From positions 1 through 14,889 of the forward strand of contig JAKAAL010000020.1 in NCBI GenBank assembly GCA_021802375.1: a stretch of DNA of 14,889 nt. Direction: 5' to 3'. The DNA is from Bacillota bacterium (GTDB lineage: Bacteria; Bacillota_E; Sulfobacillia; Sulfobacillales; Sulfobacillaceae). The notes beneath the pieces were generated by a model that had not been told where the DNA came from, ran no database searches, and was given only the letters and a program-made list of their open reading frames with translations. A program made the translations under genes and the position numbers. Below are positions 6,542-12,656 of the stretch, in pieces (the first letter of the stretch is position 1; each line of letters begins with the position of its first letter).

Positions 6542-6880
6542 CTAGTACCCTTCCGCTTGCAGCGTGGCATATTGGGTCTGTAACGATGTATATTGCGCTT
6601 CCAACGTCGAAATCTGCGAGGACAGGCTATGCGTCTGCGTCACCAATCCATTGTAGGAGGTCACCAGCCCGCTATAGGTCGACTTGGCCTGGGCTAAGGC
6701 CTCGGCACTGTCGGCCTGACTGATTTCGCCGGTGAGCGTCGCAATCTGCCCTTTCAGGGTGCTAATTTGGCGCGTTTGACTCGCGATCTGGGTCTTTAGG
6801 CTCGCAATCGCATTGGTGAGCCAGGAGCTATCCGCCGTATATTCGGCGGTCGTCGTCGGACTACTATAAGGTATTGCCAT
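6542..6880 (-). CDS. Coiled-coil protein sharing the fibre head
   Basis: 112 aa. It opens MAIPYSSPTT and its first ~55 residues align with the head of the downstream TSP1-like protein at roughly two thirds identity (shared blocks PYSSPTT, WLT.AI.SLKTQ, KGQI.TL). The rest is a heptad-like chain rich in Ser, Thr, Gln and Leu (SLSSQISTLEAQYTSLQTQY). It has no Cys, TM or signal peptide. The ATG at 6880 has GAGGAGG seven nt upstream. It is probably a paralogue made of stalk only; the two may form mixed or alternative oligomers. The C-terminal tail of the upstream protein has the same kind of coil, so the three products may bundle together (inference). Confidence 0.78.
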   Translation of the reverse strand: MAIPYSSPTTTAEYTADSSWLTNAIASLKTQIASQTRQISTLKGQIATLTGEISQADSAEALAQAKSTYSGLVTSYNGLVTQTHSLSSQISTLEAQYTSLQTQYATLQAEGY

Positions 6881-6900
6881 GGGAATGCCTCCTCGTTAGG

Positions 6901-7962
6901 CTATTGCGTTTTTAACGCCGCCAATTGGGTCTGAATTACGGTTAATTGCGCTTCCAGCGCGGCCAACGTTTGAGTATTCGTGTTAGACTGCGACGTCAGC
7001 GACGCATATTGGGATGTGAGCGATGCATACTGGGCCTGGGCCTGGGCTAACGTGGTACTATTGGTCGATCCACTCCCACTGCCACTCGTCGATCCCGATC
7101 CTTTCGTCGACGTCGACGGAGCCTGGGCATAGACCTGCCATAGGTGCCCATTGACCATCTTGCCAATCAGCGTATAGGTATTCAGGACTGGATCGGTACC
7201 CTTTGCCACATAGGTCACCTTGGCTCCGAACGGAATGGCTAACACGGTATTCGTCACAATGCCGTTGGTCACCGTGTGCTGCAAGCCTGCGACCGTGTAG
7301 CCAAATTCGGTTCCGGCTAAGGTATTCTGCACGGTGTAGCTGAAAATATTACTGGCGCTGGCGACGCCCGGCTGATAGGGCCAGGCGTTGAGATAATCCT
7401 GCATCGCCAATTCGGAACCGGCAAACAGACTAATCGCGTTCGTCGCCGAGGGGTCAATCCAATAGCCCACCAAGGGGCTAGGCGACTGCACTATCGTGGC
7501 GCCATTTTCCGTGATGGCCCAGCGAATCCCATAGACACCCGCGGTCGACTCCGTGATATTGACGGTGATGGTCGTCCCCTTCGACACCGTGGCTAACGTC
7601 GTCCCGGTCTGATCGGTCACCGTCAACACGGCCCCCGACCCGGTGAGGGTGGGACTCACTGTGCCCACGACTTGCAAGGGATACCCGACTTGGGTAGCCC
7701 GGGTGCGCAGCGCCATCCCCTGAACGGTAAAGGTGGTGCCCCCTGTGGTCGGTGTCGACGGGGTAGACGGCGTCGATGCGCCCAACCCCGTCGCTCCCGA
7801 ATTCATAGCAGCCGTCGCTTCGATGTGGCGATAGAGCCAATATCCGCCGACGCCAATGCCGGCGATGCCAACCCCAGCCGCGATTTTTATCCCCGTCGAC
7901 CAGCGATGTGGCGTCGCCGCACGCGATCGGCGGGGTAAGGTGAATGTGGTGAACGATGCCAT
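6901..7962 (-). CDS. N-anchored surface protein: TM, beta domain, shared ectodomain, coiled coil
   Basis: 353 aa, several modules. A basic N-terminus (PRRSRAATPHRWSTGIK) precedes one TM helix at 24-44, giving an N-in, C-out topology by the positive-inside rule. A Thr/Ser/Pro linker (60-75) follows, then a beta-sandwich-like region (about 76-165, alternating Val/Thr). Residues about 182-282 are an ectodomain nearly repeated in the 153-aa protein (TEFGYTVAGLQHTVTNGIVT). A Gly/Ser linker (287-303) and a coiled coil (305-353, with tandem YASLTSQ) end the protein. The ATG at 7962 has GAGAGGGG upstream. The coil may bind those of the two downstream genes. A surface display or fibre-base role is inferred; no named family is recognised. 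Confidence 0.8.
   Translation of the reverse strand: MASFTTFTLPRRSRAATPHRWSTGIKIAAGVGIAGIGVGGYWLYRHIEATAAMNSGATGLGASTPSTPSTPTTGGTTFTVQGMALRTRATQVGYPLQVVGTVSPTLTGSGAVLTVTDQTGTTLATVSKGTTITVNITESTAGVYGIRWAITENGATIVQSPSPLVGYWIDPSATNAISLFAGSELAMQDYLNAWPYQPGVASASNIFSYTVQNTLAGTEFGYTVAGLQHTVTNGIVTNTVLAIPFGAKVTYVAKGTDPVLNTYTLIGKMVNGHLWQVYAQAPSTSTKGSGSTSGSGSGSTNSTTLAQAQAQYASLTSQYASLTSQSNTNTQTLAALEAQLTVIQTQLAALKTQ
7231..7311 (-). repeat. Copy 1 of an 81-bp direct repeat inside coding sequence
   Basis: Matches 8561-8641 with 4 mismatches in 81 bp by eye, including a perfect 44-bp stretch (7268-7311 against 8598-8641). Both copies are read in the same frame and encode the same ectodomain segment, so this marks a recent gene duplication or gene conversion. 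Confidence 0.9.
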
Positions 7963-7992
7963 GGCGTACCCCTCTCTGGACCCCTCACGCGC

Positions 7993-8406
7993 TTACGAGC
8001 ACGCGGTGCCCCCGGTGAAGTCGCCGGCCACATTATGCGTGTTGCTTAAATAGGGCTTCCCGATGATCCACGCGGCGTTACTGCTGGATCGATGGATGGG
8101 GACCACCGCATATTGCGCCTGGTCTGCATGGGGCCCCGTGGTGGGCGTAAATACTGCGCCAGATCGCGTCCGGGCAGCGCCCAAATGGAGATACACCGTA
8201 CCACAGAGCTTCGCGGCCGCCGAGGTCGTGATGACCGTCGAGGGGTTGCGCACTTGGCACGCCGAAATCCCCCATTCGCTCGCCCCTAATAACAATCTTT
8301 GATATCCCGCCATATTGGGCAGCCGATAATATTTCACGTAGTAGACGCCGCCTCCCACGACGGCGGCGACCCCGGCCCCAATCCCGACTTTCGCTGCGGT
8401 TTGCAT
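7993..8406 (-). CDS. N-anchored protein with small Cys-containing ectodomain
   Basis: 137 aa. A short N-terminus with Lys leads into a Gly/Ala/Val-rich TM helix at about 6-25 (VGIGAGVAAVVGGGVYYV), then KYYR. The remaining ~105 residues form a compact domain with three Cys (ISACQVRNP, KLCGTVYL, and a terminal GGTACS), consistent with disulfides outside the cytoplasm. The ATG at 8406 has GAAGGAGG upstream. It lies between two genes with the shared ectodomain but does not share it visibly. I see no catalytic motif and recognise no family. A membrane-anchored surface component of the same assembly is inferred. Confidence 0.76.
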   Translation of the reverse strand: MQTAAKVGIGAGVAAVVGGGVYYVKYYRLPNMAGYQRLLLGASEWGISACQVRNPSTVITTSAAAKLCGTVYLHLGAARTRSGAVFTPTTGPHADQAQYAVVPIHRSSSNAAWIIGKPYLSNTHNVAGDFTGGTACS

Positions 8407-8422
8407 CTGCGATCCTCCTTCG

Positions 8423-8884
8423 TTAATTAGGGGTGCTGGTGCTATAGACTTGCCATAACACTGGCGCCTGACCCGAGACCGTCACGTATTTCCCAATCAG
8501 CGATTCCGCGGGGTTATATGGATTCGCCCCTAACGTCTGATACACGACCGTGGCCCCCGCCGGAATGGCTAACACGGTATTTGTCACGATGCCATTCGTC
8601 ACCGTGTGCTGCAAGCCTGCGACCGTGTAGCCAAATTCGGTCCCCAATAGATCATCATATAATTGCCACGCCAAGGCATTTTGCGCGGTTGCAACGCCCG
8701 ACTGGGGGCGATACTTCGCCAAATATGCTTGCATCAAGGCCGCATGGCCCTTGAACCCCGCCGCCGTCGTGGGAAATAGGCCAAAGACCGCCGAATAGCT
8801 GGGCCAGACGCCACTAAAGGCCACGCCGACGCCAGCTGCGGCAACCGTGCCACTTGCGAGACCGATCCAGCCCCAGCGCGTCAT
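8423..8884 (-). CDS. N-anchored protein, short paralogue with the shared ectodomain
   Basis: 153 aa. MTRWGWIGLASGTVAAAGVGVAF gives a TM helix at about 5-26 after a basic start. Residues about 45-150 are homologous to residues 182-282 of the 353-aa protein; the core TEFGYTVAGLQHTVTNGIVT is identical and the flanks are clearly related (MQ.YL, SLIGK, LWQVY). It is therefore a reduced version: anchor plus shared domain, without the beta domain or coil. It starts one nt after the stop of the upstream gene, with only a weak GGGGACG SD, so translational coupling is likely. Probably a second subunit of the same surface complex. Confidence 0.8.
   Translation of the reverse strand: MTRWGWIGLASGTVAAAGVGVAFSGVWPSYSAVFGLFPTTAAGFKGHAALMQAYLAKYRPQSGVATAQNALAWQLYDDLLGTEFGYTVAGLQHTVTNGIVTNTVLAIPAGATVVYQTLGANPYNPAESLIGKYVTVSGQAPVLWQVYSTSTPN
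8561..8641 (-). repeat. Copy 2 of the 81-bp direct repeat
   Basis: Partner of 7231-7311, 1330 bp apart, same orientation and same reading frame. The flanking DNA diverges although the proteins remain similar, so a local gene-conversion tract or strong constraint on this segment are alternatives to simple duplication. Confidence 0.9.
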
Positions 8885-8885
8885 C

Positions 8886-9272
8886 TTACGTCCCCGATAC
8901 TGTCGACGCCGGCGGCGTGCCCGAATCCGGGACGGGAGCCAATACGGGCTCGCCGACCTTCGCCGTGTCCGAAGCCCCCTGCGCGGTGGCGTCGACCCGC
9001 TTACTGACCATCGAAGCGACCTGGGTCATCCGATCGGTCATCCCGCTCAACCCTTGCGTGGCCGCGACCTTATGCTCCCCTTGGGCGTGTTTCGCGGCCA
9101 AATAGGTGGATGTGCCTAAATAGGTCGCCACCACGCCGGCGCCGGCGGCCAATTGCGTTGCCGAGAAATGGAGGTTCAAGGCCACGTCGGCCACGGCAAA
9201 TAGGCCCGAAATTCCCATCACAACCAATTGTTTGTCGTGAATCGCCTTGGCAAACTCCGACTGAAGTCCCAT
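8886..9272 (-). CDS. Small membrane protein with two TM helices, holin-like at best
   Basis: 128 aa. Two hydrophobic helices at about 15-36 (LVVMGISGLFAVADVALNLHF) and 40-60 (LAAGAGVVATYLGTSTYLAA) are joined by a short loop. A charged helix with Lys, His and Asp follows, then a disordered Pro/Ser tail. The size and hairpin topology resemble small phage holins, and the gene directly follows the SLT-like gene (6 nt after its stop), a common lysis-cassette arrangement. There is no family-specific motif, and every neighbour is also a membrane protein, so a structural membrane role is equally possible. The ATG at 9272 has AAAGGGG upstream. Confidence 0.75.
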   Translation of the reverse strand: MGLQSEFAKAIHDKQLVVMGISGLFAVADVALNLHFSATQLAAGAGVVATYLGTSTYLAAKHAQGEHKVAATQGLSGMTDRMTQVASMVSKRVDATAQGASDTAKVGEPVLAPVPDSGTPPASTVSGT

Positions 9273-9278
9273 CGCGCA

Positions 9279-9965
9279 CTACCCCTTTCGCATCGTCTCC
9301 CATGGATCATACCGAGCCCACGTCGATCGCGGGAAACTTGCGGGGTGCGTATGCCACCACCACCCTGCCAGGATGCCGAGTCCGACGACCCCACTGCCTA
9401 ATCCGACCCATCCCCATGGAGACATCCCGTTCGTCGCCGATCGGGTAGGCGTCGGTTTCGACTTCGATTTCGAGGTGGTCCCGCTCGTCGATCCCGTTGA
9501 CGACACGTGCTGGACGGCAACGACGGCTTGGGCGAGTACGGACGCCGGAATGAGCGCTTCCCACGATCCTAGGGCGCCTCCCCATGCATTATCTAAACGC
9601 GCCGTGGGTGACGTGCCGGAATGCGCATAGACATAGTAGGCGGCTTGGGCGCTGTGCAGGGGATCATACAGCCAGGTGGCCCAAATGCAGGGATCGTGGC
9701 TGCCGGTCACCGCCGTCAGATAGGCGTGCCAATTATTATGGATTTGCCATAAGCCCCAGCTGGTATACCGAAGACAATCAGGCGGCACACAGGAGCTGCA
9801 TCCTGGTTCCCCCAGCGGATCGCCCGCTTGACGGGGTTCCCAGCGGGACTGGCCCCATGCAATGGCCACCATCACCGCCGGCAGGGAGTAGGTGCCCAAT
9901 CGCGTGACGATCGGCACATCAGGGAAAACGGCCTTCGCAACCGCGGCACATTGTTGGATGCTCAC
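9279..9965 (-). CDS. Lytic-transglycosylase-like (SLT fold) protein, C-anchored, catalytic Glu is Gln
   Basis: 228 aa from GTG 9965, preceded by AAGGAGG (9980-9974). The longer frame to 10073 overlaps the upstream gene and has no better SD. Residues about 25-110 carry the SLT/goose-lysozyme pattern: a helix AVMVAIAWGQSRWEP (30-44), then SWGLWQIH (69-76), then an Ala-rich helix (SAQAAYYVY). In active enzymes the first helix contains the catalytic Glu (A..ES); here position 39 is Gln (codon CAG, 9851-9849). A Cys cluster (C56, C59, C64) suggests disulfides. A Ser/Lys/Thr linker (about 155-178) leads to a TM helix (WGWVGLGSGVVGLGILAGWW) and a basic tail, so the N-domain is predicted outside. It may bind rather than cleave peptidoglycan, or use another acid such as E43. 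Confidence 0.82.
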   Translation of the reverse strand: MSIQQCAAVAKAVFPDVPIVTRLGTYSLPAVMVAIAWGQSRWEPRQAGDPLGEPGCSSCVPPDCLRYTSWGLWQIHNNWHAYLTAVTGSHDPCIWATWLYDPLHSAQAAYYVYAHSGTSPTARLDNAWGGALGSWEALIPASVLAQAVVAVQHVSSTGSTSGTTSKSKSKPTPTRSATNGMSPWGWVGLGSGVVGLGILAGWWWHTHPASFPRSTWARYDPWETMRKG

Positions 9966-9984
9966 CCCACCGGCCTCCTTGGGT

Positions 9985-10482
9985 TTAGGTCCGTCGACCG
10001 CGCGTCGCCCGCCGCTGCCGCATATGTCGGCGAATATCTTTGATGGTGAAATAGGCGCCAGCGCCGGCCCCAAAGACCGCGAAGCCCACCGTCAACCACC
10101 CTGCCCAGGCGAGGTCTCGGAGTTCCCGTTGGGAGACATCCACGACAAACCAGGCTAATCCGGTCGCGGGGGCCGGCAATTGGGTCATCGCACCCGGAGC
10201 TAGGGTGATGGGACCCCACGTGCGTCCTTCGGTCGTCGGCAGGGCCGATCCATTGGTGATGGGGTTCACCGAACTGGCCATCACCAGGCGGACGCCGGTG
10301 CCCCGATTCACCAACACGGCTTTGGTCGTCACCAGGGCGGCGATCCCTGGGGTAACAATGGACGTCGGCCCCGGACTCAAAATGGCCAGTTTCCCGAGCA
10401 TGACCCCCTGGGTCCCCAAAATAGCCGTGAGATGGTTGACTGGGCTGCTATTGGTCGTGGTGGTTCTCGTGTCGGTCGCCAT
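9985..10482 (-). CDS. C-anchored membrane protein with beta-rich ectodomain
   Basis: 165 aa. The N-terminal ~115 residues are rich in Thr, Val, Gly and Pro with alternating hydrophobics, suggesting a beta domain. One TM helix (about 126-145, AGWLTVGFAVFGAGAGAYF) follows, then a strongly basic tail (IKDIRRHMRQRRATRGRRT), giving an N-out, C-in topology. There is no Cys or catalytic motif. The ATG at 10482 overlaps the preceding stop as TAATG, with GGAGAGG upstream. The family is not recognised. Architecture and position match its two neighbours, which suggests one assembly. Confidence 0.77.
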   Translation of the reverse strand: MATDTRTTTTNSSPVNHLTAILGTQGVMLGKLAILSPGPTSIVTPGIAALVTTKAVLVNRGTGVRLVMASSVNPITNGSALPTTEGRTWGPITLAPGAMTQLPAPATGLAWFVVDVSQRELRDLAWAGWLTVGFAVFGAGAGAYFTIKDIRRHMRQRRATRGRRT

Positions 10483-11552
10483 TAGGATCCTCTCCGTTCC
10501 TGGGCTAATAATAACTGCCGCGTGCCCACCGCGACCCCCATCCCACCCAGCGCCAATCCGCCAATAATGATGCCCGTGCGCACATTCGGGCGGTCATACC
10601 AGGCAGGGGAAGAGACCGGAAGAGGCACGGTAGTGGACTTCCCCGATCCTCCCCCCGATCCCGTCCCTGAGCCCGAGGATTTCGCCGGCTGGGTCGGGGT
10701 ATCAATGACACAGCTTTTTGCCGCCGGATCCATATGGGTCCCGGGACCACAGGCTAAATAGCCTTGACTGTTGTACGTTTGCACCGTTTTTTTCGGTGCG
10801 GGCGGATGATAGAGTTGGCCAATTTGATGATAAGGCGTGTATTCAATGCCGGTCGATCCATTCACGTGGCCGGCCACGATGTCTTTCAGGAATCCGGCAA
10901 TCATCACAACCGGGACCCGATTCGCCGCGCCTAGCAGTCCTTTGAATAGCCCTTCCTTGACAAACGTCGCGTACACATAAATGCCGCCATGCGGAGGACT
11001 GGGCCACAATGCAAAATTGGCACAATAACCCGACGCGGTGAGATAGTCGATGGTCGCATTCGCCTGCGCCCCCACCGTAAAGGATCGGGTGTTCAGGAAC
11101 ATTCCTGCGGTGGCGCCCTGCAATTTCAAACCCCGCGAAAAGGGATAGGTTCGGCCAAAGATATCATACGTGGTCAACAACGCGACGTTAAAATCCGCAT
11201 TCGTCAGCGTCGGAAATCCTGCCGCTTTCACAAACGTCTGAAACCCTTGCCCTGCCGCGGCCACGGAGGGGCCGCTCGACGTGTCGGTATACCACATCGG
11301 CCATCCACAGTAGTCGATCCAGATATTACCCGCCTTCACGAAATTGGCCACCGCGGTCGGCGTCCAGGTCCGAATCACCGACTTCGGAAACGATTTGCCG
11401 GTCGCGGGTCCCAACGCTTCCCCATACCCATTAAGGATCACGTCGCGCTGCGGAAACACGCCGGCCAATTGGTTGGCTAATGCGAGCAAGTCGCTTTCCG
11501 GTGCCGCATTGCGCACATCACTTGCGCCCAGCCCAATCACGTACACTCCCAT
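10482..11552 (-). CDS. Large C-anchored surface protein of unknown fold
   Basis: 356 aa. Residues 1-250 form a globular domain with beta-alpha character (MGVYVIGLGASDVRN; NIWIDYCGWPMWYTD at 76-90). A small Cys-bounded motif CGPGTHMDPAAKSC (268-281) resembles the short CGxGT...C modules found in many exported proteins. A Gly/Ser linker (292-306), one TM helix (about 326-343, TGIIIGGLALGGMGVAVG) and a basic tail (RQLLLAQERRGS) follow, giving an N-out, C-in topology. There is no signal peptide. It is the first gene after the hairpin at 11641-11688, so it probably opens its own transcript. TATGCT at about 11581-11576 is a possible -10 without a clear -35. I do not recognise the N-domain; no Walker, SGNH or GH motif is seen. 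Confidence 0.78.
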   Translation of the reverse strand: MGVYVIGLGASDVRNAAPESDLLALANQLAGVFPQRDVILNGYGEALGPATGKSFPKSVIRTWTPTAVANFVKAGNIWIDYCGWPMWYTDTSSGPSVAAAGQGFQTFVKAAGFPTLTNADFNVALLTTYDIFGRTYPFSRGLKLQGATAGMFLNTRSFTVGAQANATIDYLTASGYCANFALWPSPPHGGIYVYATFVKEGLFKGLLGAANRVPVVMIAGFLKDIVAGHVNGSTGIEYTPYHQIGQLYHPPAPKKTVQTYNSQGYLACGPGTHMDPAAKSCVIDTPTQPAKSSGSGTGSGGGSGKSTTVPLPVSSPAWYDRPNVRTGIIIGGLALGGMGVAVGTRQLLLAQERRGS

Positions 11553-11640
11553 TACCTTTCACCCCTGGGCTTTAGCATACGAGCTGAGAAGGGACCGGCG
11601 CGAAACTTGGCCGGGATGCACGATGACCGCAACCCAAAGA
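11553..11640 (-). promoter_or_regulatory. Leader and possible promoter of the membrane-protein operon
   Basis: The stretch between the hairpin and ATG 11552. It holds TATGCTAAA ending about 24 nt upstream of the ATG, the same -10-like string seen at 3200-3195 and 3289-3294. No good -35 is found at the right distance. GGGGTG lies ahead of the start as a modest SD. Confidence 0.3.
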
Positions 11641-11688
11641 CGCCTCCGGCCTCGTCAACACCAAACGGTGCCAACGAGGCCGGAGGCG
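11641..11688 (-). terminator. Strong intergenic hairpin, probable terminator
   Basis: CGCCTCCGGCCTCGT (11641-11655) pairs perfectly with 11674-11688 (15 bp). The 18-nt loop can fold further through CACC/GGTG. On the minus strand it is followed by TCTTTGGGTT, a weak T-tract. It lies in the only sizeable gap of the right half, after the stop at 11740, so it probably ends the upstream operon; without a T-tract on the plus strand it is less likely to work in both directions. Confidence 0.65.
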
Positions 11689-11739
11689 CTATCCGATATG
11701 AGGCATTCGTCGGGCATAACAGGCACGCGCTCGTCATGC

Positions 11740-12570
11740 CTAAACGTCATCGCATGCTGGTACAGGATTTGACCCCCAGGCATCACAGAGCTCCAGTAAT
11801 TGTCGCGGCGTCTCCGCATGGGCCATCGCCCATCGGTAATACCCCCCATAGAGATGGACGCTCAGCGATGGATTGAACGCTTGCAGGCCGTTCGGCATAG
11901 GGCACTCGGGCCCAAACTTCTCCGACCGTGGCCACCGCAACGCCAAGATCGCCGCTAGTCGCTGATCGCCTGGCAAGGCCCAGATATCATGGGTAATCAC
12001 CGCTTGAATCCGCGGTGGACATGAAAAAATCCTGGTCCCCGACTTCGATGTGTGGCGCTGATGCTTGAGTAGTGCCGCCAGAGGAACATGCTGAATGGCC
12101 AGCATCGTATACTGACCCCAAACTTCTCGCTGCCAAGCTTTTGGCATCCCAATCGGCCATGCATAATCGGCGGCATAAGCCAGCCGATGGAACCGATCCA
12201 CTGGCAACCCCTCAGCATACTCCGTCATCCATGCCAGAACCTCCGCGACATTTGGCGCCAAGACCCAAGCAGAATCGTGGCATACCCATCGCCAGAAACA
12301 ATTCGGCCACACCGGTCGCGTAGCCCGGCGTACAAACGGAGTCCAGGTGCGATCCAAGACCAGTTCCCAGGCATCGGTTACGGGATGCCGTGTGGCACAC
12401 CATCCAACAAGCGGTTCTGCCGCGTCTTGCCATAACTGCACCACATCGCCTGCGACCAGATCGGAATAGACTTTGGTATTAGTGGCTTGCCATACCGCCT
12501 GATCCTGCACGATCTGGAGCTCCGCAAATGTCAACTGGTGCGACGCCGCGACGCGACGGCCAGTCGTCAT
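11740..12570 (-). CDS. Trp-rich hypothetical protein
   Basis: 276 aa from ATG 12570. It contains about 17 Trp (6%), many in aromatic clusters (PNCFWRWVCHDSAW; GGYYRWAMAH), and scattered Cys, with no TM or signal sequence. It has the look of a mainly helical soluble enzyme or binding protein, but no motif I can assign. The start is chosen because GGAGGG lies six nt upstream and the ATG overlaps (ATGA) the stop of the 29-codon gene before it. The longer frame to 12753 would run through that gene and into the hydrolase gene. It is the last gene before the hairpin at 11641-11688. Confidence 0.74.
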   Translation of the reverse strand: MTTGRRVAASHQLTFAELQIVQDQAVWQATNTKVYSDLVAGDVVQLWQDAAEPLVGWCATRHPVTDAWELVLDRTWTPFVRRATRPVWPNCFWRWVCHDSAWVLAPNVAEVLAWMTEYAEGLPVDRFHRLAYAADYAWPIGMPKAWQREVWGQYTMLAIQHVPLAALLKHQRHTSKSGTRIFSCPPRIQAVITHDIWALPGDQRLAAILALRWPRSEKFGPECPMPNGLQAFNPSLSVHLYGGYYRWAMAHAETPRQLLELCDAWGSNPVPACDDV

Positions 12571-12656
12571 CGCGCTCCCTCCACCATCCGAATCCCCCTC
12601 ATGCCCGACCACCGGTTCAGCCGGGGACACGTTGCACCCAGGCAGATCCGACTCAT
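12567..12656 (-). CDS. Micro-gene, 29 aa, coupled on both sides
   Basis: Begins MSRICLGATCPRLN and ends MVEGAR. AAAGGAG lies seven nt before the ATG. The ATG overlaps the stop of the hydrolase gene as ATGA, and its own TGA overlaps the next ATG as ATGA. These three signals together favour a translated peptide. It is very basic (six Arg, no Lys) with two Cys five residues apart. It may be functional, or a leader peptide that couples translation of the two large genes. Too short for family assignment. Confidence 0.55.
   Translation of the reverse strand: MSRICLGATCPRLNRWSGMRGIRMVEGAR

Noticed and set aside
5582..6583. Plus-strand open frame of 333 codons opposite the fibre-like gene
   Set aside because: Arg/Pro/Gly-rich with no fold-like pattern, no SD at its start, and it runs antisense to a gene with conserved Cys repeats and a paralogous head. 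It is a shadow of GC-rich coding DNA.
7010..7060. Tandem 21-bp repeats as a CRISPR or minisatellite
   Set aside because: They encode YASLTSQ heptads of a coiled coil; only two copies, without spacers.
9966..10073. Longer N-terminus of the SLT-like protein
   Set aside because: It overlaps the upstream gene by about 90 nt, whereas GTG 9965 has AAGGAGG at ideal spacing.
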